A DNA stretch of 53,331 nucleotides from Arenibacter amylolyticus (GCF_002150785.1 NZ_MTAZ01000053.1:1-53331), one strand, 5' to 3'. Positions 43,253 through 52,449 are shown, counted from the first letter of the stretch. Numbers and translations are program-made. Notes: a model not told the origin generated them from the sequence alone.

Positions 43253-44584
43253 ATGAAATTACTGTTTACCCCCGTTTTATTATTGATGATCACTTTTGCT
43301 AAAGCGCAGACGGATCAACGCTTGTACGATATCATTGATGCGGTCTCTGCTGAGCGGTTAGAAAACGATATAAGTACCCTCGCCAATTTTGGTACCAGGC
43401 ATACCCTTAGCGACACCGTTTCGGATACTCGTGGAATTGGTGCTGCCAGAAGGTGGATCAAAAAAGAGTTTGAAAGCATCTCCAGCAACTGTAATGGGTG
43501 TCTTGAAGTATCATTTCAAAAGAACCTTATTAAGAAAGGTGAAAATCAGCGTATTGTTCACGACACCTGGGTGGTGAATGTGGTAGCCATCCAAAGAGGC
43601 ACTACTTTCCCCAACCGGTATATTATTATAAGCGGGGATATAGATTCTCGTGTTAGTGACCCCAATAACTTCTCTTCAGACTCCCCAGGTGCCAATGACA
43701 ATGCCAGTGGAATGGCAGGTGCGCTAGAGGCTGCCAGGGTCCTTACAAACTATCAATTTCACAGTAGTATTATTTACTTAGGTCTTTCTGGAGAAGAACA
43801 AGGCTTATTAGGCGGACAAGGCTTTGCAAAACATGCCAAAGAGCAGGGGTGGAATATCATTGGTGTCTTTAACAACGACATGATAGGAAATATTAAGGGT
43901 GTAGATGGCATCATCAGTAATACAGATTTTAGGATATTTTCTGAACCTGTCCCACCCACAGAAACAGAAGAGGAACGCAGGCGACGTAGGTTTTATGGAG
44001 GCGAGGTAGATGGGATAAGTAGGCAATTGGCACGCTATGTACATAAAAATGTGCAAACCTACATGCCAGAAATGAATCCGATGATGATTTACAGACTGGA
44101 TCGTTTTGGACGCGGCGGACACCATAGGCCTTTTAACGATGAAGGCTACGCCGGTATACGGATTATGGAGGCCCATGAAAATTACACCCAACAACATCAG
44201 GATATTAGAGTAGAGAATGGTATTGCCTATGGAGATGTCCTAGAACACGTCAATTTTAATTATGCCAGAAAATTAACAGCTGTAAACGCCATTAATCTTG
44301 CGTCTCTGGCTTGGGCCCCTCCCGCCCCTCAAGAAGTGGGAATAGGCGGGATAGTGGCCCCCTCGGCCATATTACAATGGAGTCCGGTGAAAAATGCTAA
44401 GGGTTATAAAATTTACTGGAGAGATACCACCTCCCCAACCTGGGACCATAGCCGATATGTAGGCGATGTTACTAATTATACACTGGAAGGAGTAGTTATT
44501 GATAATTATTATTTTGGAGTGTCGGCCGTTGGAGAAAACGACCTAGAAAGTGTGGTGGTTTTTCCGAACAAGATTATTAGATAA
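43253..44584 (+). CDS. Secreted M28-type metallopeptidase with C-terminal FN3-like domain
   Basis: A 443-residue exported zinc peptidase (signal peptide about 1-18, ending FAKA). Metal ligands by position: D129-I-D131 where most M28 enzymes have H-x-D, D149 in PGANDNASG, E181-E182 in SGEEQG, D209 in NNDMIGN and H308 near EAHENY. D replacing the first His is unusual (see findings) and may be a subfamily trait. Residues about 352-443 look like an FN3-type beta domain (APPAPQEV, LQWSPVKNAKGYKIYWRD). No T9SS C-terminal signal is obvious. Substrate peptides unknown. Confidence 0.86.
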   Translation: MKLLFTPVLLLMITFAKAQTDQRLYDIIDAVSAERLENDISTLANFGTRHTLSDTVSDTRGIGAARRWIKKEFESISSNCNGCLEVSFQKNLIKKGENQRIVHDTWVVNVVAIQRGTTFPNRYIIISGDIDSRVSDPNNFSSDSPGANDNASGMAGALEAARVLTNYQFHSSIIYLGLSGEEQGLLGGQGFAKHAKEQGWNIIGVFNNDMIGNIKGVDGIISNTDFRIFSEPVPPTETEEERRRRRFYGGEVDGISRQLARYVHKNVQTYMPEMNPMMIYRLDRFGRGGHHRPFNDEGYAGIRIMEAHENYTQQHQDIRVENGIAYGDVLEHVNFNYARKLTAVNAINLASLAWAPPAPQEVGIGGIVAPSAILQWSPVKNAKGYKIYWRDTTSPTWDHSRYVGDVTNYTLEGVVIDNYYFGVSAVGENDLESVVVFPNKIIR

Positions 44585-44710
44585 CAAATTGGACATTAAA
44601 TACCGTTTGTAATATAGGTTAGTAATAACTAGGATAAAGTCTTGTTATGTTTAAGCTTTGCCAAGCGCGGTCTAAAGACTATGTGAATAGATTTTACATT
44701 GGGCAATAGT

Positions 44711-44827
44711 TCAATTACCTAGTACATCGGCCTCCAAAATACCTGAGGTATTCCTTCCACCTACTACAAATCTAACCACCAAATGGGTTAATCCTAGGGA
44801 TTCACCAATAGCTCCCTGTGGAAGACT
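44711..44827 (-). pseudogene. Possible coding remnant, 38 codons, no start
   Basis: On the minus strand, 38 codons stand open between a TAA (44828-44830) and a TGA (44711-44713), with a protein-like composition (begins SLPQGAIGESLG, ends SGILEADVLGN) rich in Gly and Val. No ATG begins it. I do not recognise the sequence. It could be chance, but its composition looks more like a real strand-rich protein than noise. Confidence 0.2.
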
Positions 44828-44850
44828 TTAGCCAAAACAGCTTGTAGATA

Positions 44851-44883
44851 TTGTTTTTGTATAAAAATAAAACAATAAATTTG
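44851..44883 (+). promoter_or_regulatory. TTG-N22-TAnnTTTG promoter of the M1 peptidase gene
   Basis: TTG at 44851-44853, then 22 bases, then TAAATTTG at 44876-44883. This is the best two-part match to the Bacteroidota promoter consensus in the window (a TTG at 44857-44859 gives N16 instead). Transcription should begin about 44890, some 66 bases before the start codon. Confidence 0.75.
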
Positions 44884-44955
44884 TGGGAAAGGACTTTACT
44901 TTGTCCATTATGAGTTAATAATACAACTGCTAACAGTACAATCATCTAATACAAT

Positions 44956-46578
44956 ATGCACAAACTTTTCACCCTATTACTTTTAAGTGTTTTTTTAAAT
45001 GTCTTTGGACAAGACCCAGTATTTACCGAACAAGATACCCTACGCGGCAGTATTACCCCGCAAAGGGCGTGGTGGGATGTAGACTTTTACCACTTAAAAT
45101 TAGAAGTGAAACCAGATGAGAAATTTATTTCGGGAAGCAATCTAGTACGTTATACGGTATTAAACGAATCCCAAGAGCTACAAATAGACTTACAAGCCCC
45201 ATTAAAAATAGAAAAGGTAGAACAAGATGGGAAACGCTTACATGTTCGTTCCAATGGGAATGCACATTTTATCCAATTAAAAAAACGGCAACATAAGGGG
45301 GCGGTGAATGAACTAACCGTTTATTATTCTGGACACCCTAAGGAAGCGGAGAATGCCCCTTGGGATGGTGGATTCTCTTGGAAAAAAGACGCCAATGGGA
45401 AGCATTTTATAGGGTCTTCCTGTCAAGGGCTGGGTGCTAGCGTATGGTGGCCTAATAAGGACCATATGTATGATGAGGTAGACAGCATGGCCATCAGCGT
45501 TACTGTTCCCAAAGGATTGATGAATATTTCTAACGGGCAATTGAAGCAAGTAGAAGAACACGAGAAAACCACCACTTACCATTGGTATGTGAAGAATCCG
45601 ATTAACAATTATGGTGTAAATGTTAATATTGGCGACTATGTGCATTTTGGTGAGACCTACGAGGGGGAGAATGGCACTTTAAACCTGGATTATTATGTAT
45701 TGGCGGGGAACTTGGAAAAAGCTAAAAAGCAATTTATACAGGCGCCAATGACGCTTAGGGCCTTTGAACATTGGTTTGGCCCCTACCCTTTTTATGAAGA
45801 TGGGTACAAACTGGTACAGGCTCCGTATTTAGGTATGGAACACCAGAGTTCGGTCACCTATGGAAACGAATTTAAGAATGGCTATTTAGGTCGTGACCTG
45901 TCTGGTACAGGATGGGGCCTAAAGTTCGATTTTATCTTGGTCCACGAGTCGGGACACGAATGGTTTGCCAACAATATTACCTATAAGGATATCGCAGATA
46001 TGTGGATCCATGAAAGTTTTACCGCTTATTCTGAGAGTTTGTATCTAGACTACCATTTTGGCAAAAAAGCAGGGGCAGAATATGTGGTAGGAACAAGAAG
46101 CGGTATTGCCAATGATATTCCCATCATAGGCCCTTACAATGTAAACAAAAGCGGTTCTGGGGATATGTACTATAAAGGCGCTAATATGCTACATACACTG
46201 CGACAATTGTTGGAGGATGATGAAAAATGGAGGACCATTTTAAGAGGATTAAACAGGGATTTTTATCATCAGACCGTGACCACGGCGCAAATTGAAAATT
46301 ATCTTAGCACCCATACTGGTATAGACCTAGGTAAATTTTTTGACCAGTACCTGCGAACCACAAAAATCCCACAGCTGCAGTACAAGGTAACAGCTAAGGA
46401 CATTCAATTTAGGTATACGGATATAGTGGATGGTTTTGATATGCCAATAAAAATTACTGTGGATGCCCAAGAAACCTGGATCTTTCCCACCGCTGAATGG
46501 AAAACAAAATCCTTTGACAAGGAAGTAATGACTGTAGCGGTTGATCCAAACTTTTTTGTTAAGTCAACAAAAATGTAA
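44956..46578 (+). CDS. Secreted M1 family aminopeptidase
   Basis: A 540-residue exported zinc aminopeptidase (signal peptide about 1-18, ends FGQD). GMEHQSSVTYG holds the substrate-binding G-x-ME-H form of the GAMEN motif. Zinc site: HESGH (330-334), followed 18 residues later by E353 in HESFTAYSE. The C-terminal part ends soon after the catalytic domain with a short beta domain. Typical M1 enzymes are 800-900 residues; this shorter form without the large C-terminal helical domain is common in Flavobacteriaceae and does not look like a truncation. Confidence 0.93.
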   Translation: MHKLFTLLLLSVFLNVFGQDPVFTEQDTLRGSITPQRAWWDVDFYHLKLEVKPDEKFISGSNLVRYTVLNESQELQIDLQAPLKIEKVEQDGKRLHVRSNGNAHFIQLKKRQHKGAVNELTVYYSGHPKEAENAPWDGGFSWKKDANGKHFIGSSCQGLGASVWWPNKDHMYDEVDSMAISVTVPKGLMNISNGQLKQVEEHEKTTTYHWYVKNPINNYGVNVNIGDYVHFGETYEGENGTLNLDYYVLAGNLEKAKKQFIQAPMTLRAFEHWFGPYPFYEDGYKLVQAPYLGMEHQSSVTYGNEFKNGYLGRDLSGTGWGLKFDFILVHESGHEWFANNITYKDIADMWIHESFTAYSESLYLDYHFGKKAGAEYVVGTRSGIANDIPIIGPYNVNKSGSGDMYYKGANMLHTLRQLLEDDEKWRTILRGLNRDFYHQTVTTAQIENYLSTHTGIDLGKFFDQYLRTTKIPQLQYKVTAKDIQFRYTDIVDGFDMPIKITVDAQETWIFPTAEWKTKSFDKEVMTVAVDPNFFVKSTKM

Positions 46579-46731
46579 GGAATCACTGATTAAGTCCACT
46601 TAGACAAAACAATTTCGCTATTTATTGTTTAAAATTAATGAAAGCGTTGAATTAGACAGGAAGGTAAAAATCACCTGTAAACAAGAAATCATTTATTAAC
46701 TTTAACAAGTATCTTAAAAATCACCCAAAAT

Positions 46732-47466
46732 ATGGATGTAAATCTGGCTGTATTAATCGATGGCGACAATATTCCGTCTGCGTATGTAAAGGAAATGATG
46801 GAGGAAATTGCCAAATACGGCAATCCTACTATAAAACGAATTTATGGGGATTGGACCAATCCCAAACTATCAAAATGGAAAAAGCTATTGTTGGAAAATG
46901 CCATTACCCCTATTCAGCAATATGCCTATACTACAGGGAAGAACGCTACGGACTCTGCAATGATCATCGATGCAATGGACATCCTTTACAGCAATAAAGT
47001 AAGTGGTTTTTGCATTGTTTCTAGCGACAGTGACTTTACGCGATTGGCAACTAGATTAAGGGAGGCTGGGATGAATGTAATTGGAATTGGGGAGAGAAAA
47101 ACCCCTAATCCATTCATTGTGGCCTGTGACCGTTTCATTTATATTGAGATTCTGAAGAATCAGGCAGAAGAGAGCAGTTCTGAATCTGAAGATCGCAGAA
47201 AAAGCAAGAAATCTGACGTAGATAAGATCACCGCCAAAGAAATCAAATTAATTGCCGCTACCATTTCTGATGTGGCTGATGACGATGGTTGGGCATTTTT
47301 AGGGGACGTGGGCAGCCTTTTACAAAAAAAGCAACCCAATTTCGACTCTAGGAATTACGGATTTCAAAAACTGACCCCTCTAATTAAATCTATCAAGCAA
47401 TTTGAGGTAGACCAACGGGAAAATGTAAAGGGGCGATTTAAACTAATTTATGTTCGGAATAAATAG
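46732..47466 (+). CDS. NYN domain protein with C-terminal OST-HTH/LOTUS domain
   Basis: A 244-residue predicted RNA-processing protein. The NYN/PIN-like nuclease domain is about 1-150: LAVLIDGDNIP (D10, D12), TDSAMIIDAMDIL (D74) and SSDSDFTRLA (D99, D101). These acidic residues form the expected metal site, so nuclease activity is possible. The LOTUS-like helix-turn-helix is about 165-240 (AKEIKLIAATISDVADDDGWAFLGDVGSLL). An acidic/basic linker separates them (EESSSESEDRRKSKKSD). NYN-LOTUS proteins are seen in bacteria and in animal germ-line factors (MARF1, TDRD5/7). The downstream DUF2490 gene starts 3-27 bases after its stop. Confidence 0.88.
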   Translation: MDVNLAVLIDGDNIPSAYVKEMMEEIAKYGNPTIKRIYGDWTNPKLSKWKKLLLENAITPIQQYAYTTGKNATDSAMIIDAMDILYSNKVSGFCIVSSDSDFTRLATRLREAGMNVIGIGERKTPNPFIVACDRFIYIEILKNQAEESSSESEDRRKSKKSDVDKITAKEIKLIAATISDVADDDGWAFLGDVGSLLQKKQPNFDSRNYGFQKLTPLIKSIKQFEVDQRENVKGRFKLIYVRNK

Positions 47467-47493
47467 GCGATGCTAAACACTATGAATTTAAGT

Positions 47494-48168
47494 ATGAGGA
47501 AGATTATAGGCCTATGCCTATTGCTCCAAGCTTTAAACCTTAGTGCTCAAGAAGGCGGCGAACAAAAGTTGGGCTCCTGGTATAAATATGTGGGCAACAG
47601 CCTGCTGTCAGAGAAAGTTAGCCTACTTACCGAAGTACAGCTACGCTATTACGAGCAGGGGAAAAACTTTAACCAAAGCGTACTGCGGTCCGGAATAGAT
47701 TACAAATTTTCCGACAATGCCCATGTTTTTGTGGGATACACACATCGGGTTATAGACGATAGTTTTGAGGAGATTCCAGGAGAATCTAATATTAGGGAAC
47801 ATCGAATATCGGAGCAGTTTATACTGAAAAATAAGATCTGGGAAGTGCTTCTTCAGCACAGGTACGGACTTGAACAACGGTTTTTTGATTTTGGGGATCG
47901 CACAGAGGTGCAACACCGAGGTAGGTATCAATTGCAACTAACCCTTCCCCTTACCGATGTATTTTTTGTGAACTTATCCGAAGAGGTACTACTGAATTTA
48001 CAAGGGAATATTTTTGATCAGAACCGACTCTACGCAGGTCTTGGGATACATATAACCCACAACCTGAGTCTGGAAACTGGTTTTTTAAAGACCCATTTCT
48101 CCAATTATAACCATGAGAGGTTAGTGATAGGAGTTACCTTTAGTCCCAATCTAATAGGAGTATTTTAA
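47494..48168 (+). CDS. DUF2490 beta-barrel-like outer-membrane protein
   Basis: A 224-residue protein predicted to form outer-membrane beta-strands. Alternative ATGs exist at 47470 and 47482; I choose 47494 because a standard signal peptide begins there (MRKIIGLCLLLQALNLSAQ). Alternating aromatic strands (GSWYKYVGNSLLSEKVSLLTEVQLRYYE, HVFVGYTHRV, LGIHITHNLSLETGF) and a terminal hydrophobic strand match DUF2490 proteins of Bacteroidota. Function unknown. It follows the NYN-LOTUS gene closely and precedes the hydrolase-OsmC gene by 13 bases, so the three may be cotranscribed, but functional links are not apparent. Confidence 0.78.
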   Translation: MRKIIGLCLLLQALNLSAQEGGEQKLGSWYKYVGNSLLSEKVSLLTEVQLRYYEQGKNFNQSVLRSGIDYKFSDNAHVFVGYTHRVIDDSFEEIPGESNIREHRISEQFILKNKIWEVLLQHRYGLEQRFFDFGDRTEVQHRGRYQLQLTLPLTDVFFVNLSEEVLLNLQGNIFDQNRLYAGLGIHITHNLSLETGFLKTHFSNYNHERLVIGVTFSPNLIGVF

Positions 48169-48181
48169 AAAAAGTAACGCT

Positions 48182-49396
48182 ATGAATCTTCAGAAAATTT
48201 CTTTTACCAACATCCATGGGGAAACACTGGTAGGCCGTCTCGCTATGCCGGCCGATCAACACCCCCATAATTTTGTTCTTTTTGCCCACTGTTTCACCTG
48301 TAATAAAAACTTTTCCGCTATCCGAAATATTAGTCGCGCCCTAACCTCCAAAGGTTTTGGAGTGCTGCGGTTCGATTTTACTGGTTTAGGCGAAAGTGAG
48401 GGCGAGTTTGGCGATACCAATTTCTCCGGTAATGTAGCCGATCTGTTGGAAGCCACCAATTACTTAAAAGAACATCACGCTTCCCCATCAGTGATTATTG
48501 GCCATTCCTTGGGGGGAGCTGCTGCAATTTTAGCATCCCAGGAAATAAGTTCTATTAAGGCTATTGCCACTATAGGATCTCCTTCAGATCCCAAACATGT
48601 TACCCATATCTTTAAAGACCAATTGGAAACTATAAAAGACACTGGTGATGCTGAGGTAAATATTGGAGGGCGTAGTTTTACCATAAAAAATCAGTTTTTA
48701 AAAGATATTCAATCCCACACCTTAAAAGAGCGTATAAAAAGCAACAGAACAGCACTCCTAGTATTGCATTCCCCACAAGATTCAGTCGTGGGAATTAAAA
48801 ATGCGGAGGAAATATACCTAGCAGCTCATCACCCTAAGAGTTTTGTAAGCTTAGACGGAGCCGATCATCTATTGAGCAATGAGGAAGACGGTCATTATAC
48901 CGGGAATTTAATTGCAGCCTGGGCCCAACGCTATTTGGAAATTCCCCAAACCAAACCTGTAGATACCAAACATGAGGTGGTAGCAAGTCTAAATAAGGAA
49001 GACGGATTTACAACCGCAATGAAAATTGGCAACCATTATTTTACTGCCGATGAACCTGTTTCCTTTGGGGGGAACAATTTTGGGCCCTCACCGTACGAAT
49101 ATGTTTCGGCTGGACTATCTGCTTGTACGGCAATGACCATTCAGATGTATGCTAAAAGGAAAAAATGGCCCTTAGAAAATGTGGAAGTACATACCTCTTA
49201 TAAAAAGGTTCATATGGAAGATTGTGAAAACTGTGAGTCCAAAGACGCCAAAATAGATACTTTTGAAAGGGAAATACGATTAGCGGGTACCTTGGCAGCG
49301 CCCCAGATTGCAAAAATCTTGGAGATTGCCGATAAATGTCCCGTTCATCGAACCCTGGAAAATAAGGTCCATATAAACACCAAACTTCTTTCGTAA
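48182..49396 (+). CDS. Bifunctional alpha/beta-hydrolase - OsmC family protein
   Basis: A 404-residue fusion. The hydrolase part (about 1-255) has the nucleophile elbow GHSLGG (107-112, S109), an acidic residue in HSPQDSVVG and the catalytic His in DGADHLL. The OsmC part (about 265-404) has GGNNFGPSPYEYVSAGLSACTAMT with the peroxidatic Cys and DKCPVHRTLE with the second Cys. Reduction of organic peroxides is the usual OsmC role. This fusion is widespread in Bacteroidota and Proteobacteria; what the hydrolase contributes is unknown. It starts 13 bases after the DUF2490 stop. Confidence 0.9.
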   Translation: MNLQKISFTNIHGETLVGRLAMPADQHPHNFVLFAHCFTCNKNFSAIRNISRALTSKGFGVLRFDFTGLGESEGEFGDTNFSGNVADLLEATNYLKEHHASPSVIIGHSLGGAAAILASQEISSIKAIATIGSPSDPKHVTHIFKDQLETIKDTGDAEVNIGGRSFTIKNQFLKDIQSHTLKERIKSNRTALLVLHSPQDSVVGIKNAEEIYLAAHHPKSFVSLDGADHLLSNEEDGHYTGNLIAAWAQRYLEIPQTKPVDTKHEVVASLNKEDGFTTAMKIGNHYFTADEPVSFGGNNFGPSPYEYVSAGLSACTAMTIQMYAKRKKWPLENVEVHTSYKKVHMEDCENCESKDAKIDTFEREIRLAGTLAAPQIAKILEIADKCPVHRTLENKVHINTKLLS

Positions 49397-49501
49397 GGGA
49401 AGTCGCGCTTAAAACGTAATAAAATCATTTTTTAATTTTAGGTTGATGCCCCCTAAAATTATTCTTAACTTTATGTTTTTAAATTTTAAAACTAAAAACC
49501 T

Positions 49502-50089
49502 ATGAAGAAAATACAAATCTTATCCTTGAGTTTATTATTGTTTGCGAGCTATAGTTGCAAGGAAACAAAAAAAGAAGGCAAGGAAGCGATGGATGAAATT
49601 GAATCCAAAATGGAAAAAGTAACAGAGAATGAGGAAGTGAAGGTCCTTAAATTCTCTATGGAGCCAAAAAGCGGAAGCGATGTTAAAGGCGAAGTAACTT
49701 TTACCGAAGAAAATGGAACCGTTAGAATGGAGGCTACTATCACAGGATTAACTCCAGGAGAGCATGCCATCCATATTCACGAGAAAGCAGACTGCTCTGC
49801 CGAGGACGGTACGTCTACTGGCGGACACTGGAACCCTACCCATGCAAAACACGGAAAATGGGGAGATCCCGAAGGCTACCACCGTGGGGATATTGGAAAT
49901 ATCACTGCGGATGCCGATGGAACGGCTACCTTGGATTTTTCTACGGATGAATGGTGTTTAGGCTGTGAGGATGAAACCAAAAACCTAATCGGAAAAGCAG
50001 TAATTGTACACGAAGGTGTAGATGATTTTGAGACTCAACCTACCGGCGCTGCAGGAGGAAGAGTAAGTTGCGCAGGAATAATAAAGTAA
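49502..50089 (+). CDS. sodC: Cu/Zn superoxide dismutase lipoprotein
   Basis: A 195-residue lipoprotein (lipobox SYSC, Cys about 19), so the enzyme is tethered in the envelope. The charged linker (KKEGKEAMDEIESKME) is followed by the SOD fold. Copper/zinc ligands: HIHEKADC (two His), GGHWNPTHAKHG (bridging His and Zn His), YHRGDIGN (His, Asp) and VIVHEG (Cu His). Cysteines in KADCS and VSCAG form the family disulfide. It removes superoxide in the periplasm. A terminator follows at 50111. The OsmC-type gene lies upstream, so oxidative stress is a shared theme. Confidence 0.95.
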   Translation: MKKIQILSLSLLLFASYSCKETKKEGKEAMDEIESKMEKVTENEEVKVLKFSMEPKSGSDVKGEVTFTEENGTVRMEATITGLTPGEHAIHIHEKADCSAEDGTSTGGHWNPTHAKHGKWGDPEGYHRGDIGNITADADGTATLDFSTDEWCLGCEDETKNLIGKAVIVHEGVDDFETQPTGAAGGRVSCAGIIK

Positions 50090-50110
50090 TTTCCTTTAAG
50101 TGATTATTGG

Positions 50111-50139
50111 AAGGCTGTCCCATCGGGCAGCCTTTTTTT
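50111..50139 (+). terminator. Terminator of sodC
   Basis: Stem AAGGCTG/CAGCCTT with an inner CCC/GGG extension and one bulged base (50111-50134), followed by a T-run to 50139. Confidence 0.88.
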
Positions 50140-50235
50140 ATGGTTAATTATTAATGACCCCTTAGCCTAGACAAAGATTTCCTGAATTGATTTATTGGAA
50201 ATCTTATCGTAAATTCCTAGAGAAAACAGGGAACC

Positions 50236-51324
50236 ATGGAAAATAAAAGACGCATTTTTATCCAGAATACGGGAATAATTACCGCTACAGCTGCATTCTC
50301 CCCAAACATATTATTATCGGCCACTAGAAAATCTAACAAAAAGCTAGGCATTGCCCTGGTAGGTTTGGGTTATTATAGCAGGGATCTCCTGGCCCCTGCC
50401 CTTCTACTTACCAAGCACTGTGAGTTAAGGGGTATTGTGACGGGAAGCCCAGAAAAAATTCCAATATGGAAAGCCAAATACGGCATCAAAGATCAAAATA
50501 TTTATAACTACACTAATTTTGATAGCATTGCCAACAATCCGGATATAGATGTGGTATATGTGGTACTTCCCCCTTCCATGCATGCAGAATACACTATTAG
50601 GGCTGCCAATGCAGGGAAGCATGTGTGGTGCGAAAAACCAATGGCACCCACGGTGTCAGCCTGCGAGGCCATGATTAAAGCCTGTAAGGATAATAAGGTG
50701 AAATTGGCTATCGGCTACCGTTGCCAGCACGATCCAAATATTCAGGCATATATGAAGGTAGGTAAAGAGCGTCCCTTTGGAAAAATTAAAATGATTAACG
50801 CAGCTGCGGGTTATTTTGATGGGAGAGCGGATCATTGGAAACAAAGCAAGGAAATGGGTGGTGGTGCCATGGGTGATATGGGGGTATATGCCTTACAAGC
50901 GGCTAGATTAGCCACTGGAGAGGAGCCAATATCCGTGGTAGCACAAGCTTCCACTACCCGACCTGAAATTTATAAGGAAGTGGAAGAAACCATGATGTTT
51001 CAACTTACATTTCCAAGTGGGGCCTTGGCAGCATGCCAAACCAGCTTTGGAATCAATATGAACCATTTACATGTGGTCTACGAAAAAGGATGGTTAAAAA
51101 TGGAACCTCATTCCAGTTATCGTGGCAACAACGGAAGTATGTCTAACGGCACCCTCATAAACTATCCCATACCAAACCAACAGGCAAAGCAAATGGATAA
51201 TGATGCACTTGCTATTTTAAACAACACAGATATGTTGGTGCCAGGGGAAGAGGGGTTGCGTGATATTAATGTAGTGGAAGCTGTTTACAAATCGGCTCAA
51301 CAACAATGTGCCATAAAGATTTAG
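50236..51324 (+). CDS. Gfo/Idh/MocA family oxidoreductase with Tat-like signal
   Basis: A 362-residue NAD(P)-dependent oxidoreductase of the sugar/inositol dehydrogenase type. The N-terminus NKRRIFIQNTGIITATAAF is a twin-arginine-like export signal, so the enzyme is likely exported folded, with its cofactor. Rossmann motif IALVGLGYYSRDLL (about 39-52), the CEKPMAP motif (catalytic Lys, about 135-141), and GGGAMGDMGVYALQAAR (about 211-227) are present. It resembles glucose-fructose oxidoreductase. Substrate unknown. The start at 50236 fits the signal. No neighbouring sugar genes are seen. Confidence 0.87.
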   Translation: MENKRRIFIQNTGIITATAAFSPNILLSATRKSNKKLGIALVGLGYYSRDLLAPALLLTKHCELRGIVTGSPEKIPIWKAKYGIKDQNIYNYTNFDSIANNPDIDVVYVVLPPSMHAEYTIRAANAGKHVWCEKPMAPTVSACEAMIKACKDNKVKLAIGYRCQHDPNIQAYMKVGKERPFGKIKMINAAAGYFDGRADHWKQSKEMGGGAMGDMGVYALQAARLATGEEPISVVAQASTTRPEIYKEVEETMMFQLTFPSGALAACQTSFGINMNHLHVVYEKGWLKMEPHSSYRGNNGSMSNGTLINYPIPNQQAKQMDNDALAILNNTDMLVPGEEGLRDINVVEAVYKSAQQQCAIKI

Positions 51325-51657
51325 TAATTAAGATTTTAGGGCGTATTACTCCAAAATTTCAGGTCTTGAATAGCCATGTTCTTCATCAGGGTAGTTCAGC
51401 TATACAACCAGATTTTAGATTACCCTATATTTTCTTAACTAGTTGATTTAAAGTAGATTCTTTAATCCTATAACAACTTGCGAGGTATAGACTTCCAATA
51501 ATAGTTAATAAATTTATGTAACCAGATTCCCAAGATGACATCCAAGATACGGCACTTTAATGCGCTATCTATCTCAGCTTTATAAAAATATTTAGATTTT
51601 AGATGCGAAGTCGTTTAGTTTTTTTTGAATTGCCAGCTTAACATTAATTCAAAAATT
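51325..51657. other. 333-bp intergenic region, nothing recognised
   Basis: AT-rich sequence between the Gfo/Idh/MocA gene and the CPBP gene. I see no TAnnTTTG core at an acceptable distance, no hairpin with a T-run, and no small gene. It should contain the CPBP promoter. Confidence 0.4.
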
Positions 51658-52449
51658 ATGAGCAGGACCTTACAGGTAACTACAATTACATTTTTATTTT
51701 TCGGGATCTATTATTTACTCGATAGTTTATGGTTTCACGATTTAAGAGCATGGTTAAACAATGAGATTCACCAGATTGGAATAAGTCATTTTCTTGCATA
51801 TAGCCTCATGGGACTTCCAATATTTATAGGCACACAACTAATTCAACCCCGATGGAGCATAATCCAAAATCTAGGCCTTAATAAATCCTTTTGGAAAGGG
51901 ATGGTCTTTGCTATCATAGTGACCCTTCCCATGTTTATTGGCTTTGCTTTTGCATTTGAGTTTAATCATGATATATCCATCAATACCATACTAATTTCAC
52001 TGATATCTGCAGCATTATTTGAAGAGTTATATTTTAGGGGATTTTTGTTTGGGCAGTTATTTAGACACAGTAAATTAGGTTTTATACCTGCCGTATTTTT
52101 AGGAGCACTGTTGTTTGGGCTTATCCATTTGTACCAGAGTAATGAGCTTGGGGAACTCATAGGAATATTTTTAGTAACATTTTTTGGAGCTATCCTTTTT
52201 GCATGGGTATATGTAGAATGGGGGGTTAATATATGGGTCCCCATCTTTTTACACCTCTTCATGAATTTTTCTTGGGAGTTGTTTTCGGTTAGCGATAATG
52301 CCTTTGGCGACACCTATTCTAACATATTTCGCCTAGTCACAATAGCCCTCACCATACTTCTAACAATTCTTTACAAGAAAAGGAAGAATGAAAAATTAGC
52401 GGTTAATACATCCAGTATTTGGTGGAAACCCGAGGACAACCTCCTTTAA
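51658..52449 (+). CDS. CPBP family intramembrane metalloprotease
   Basis: A 263-residue inner-membrane protein with about 7 hydrophobic helices. The ATG at 51658 is preferred over the in-frame TTG at 51625, since the first helix follows it directly. CPBP (CAAX/Abi) motifs: EELYFRG (E122, E123, R127), FGLIH (H157) and HLFMNF (H199, N203). These are the glutamates, histidines and asparagine that form the catalytic site. Members act in protein maturation, bacteriocin immunity or stress; the role here is unknown. Convergent with the DUF2179 gene. Confidence 0.9.
   Translation: MSRTLQVTTITFLFFGIYYLLDSLWFHDLRAWLNNEIHQIGISHFLAYSLMGLPIFIGTQLIQPRWSIIQNLGLNKSFWKGMVFAIIVTLPMFIGFAFAFEFNHDISINTILISLISAALFEELYFRGFLFGQLFRHSKLGFIPAVFLGALLFGLIHLYQSNELGELIGIFLVTFFGAILFAWVYVEWGVNIWVPIFLHLFMNFSWELFSVSDNAFGDTYSNIFRLVTIALTILLTILYKKRKNEKLAVNTSSIWWKPEDNLL

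Larger units (their letters stand above)
44585..44955. other. 371-bp intergenic region; promoter at its end, short decayed-looking frame
   Basis: Holds the promoter at 44851-44883 near its end, a small hairpin AATACC-TGA-GGTATT at 44738-44752, and an open frame on the minus strand (44711-44827). I see no ordinary gene. Confidence 0.45.
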
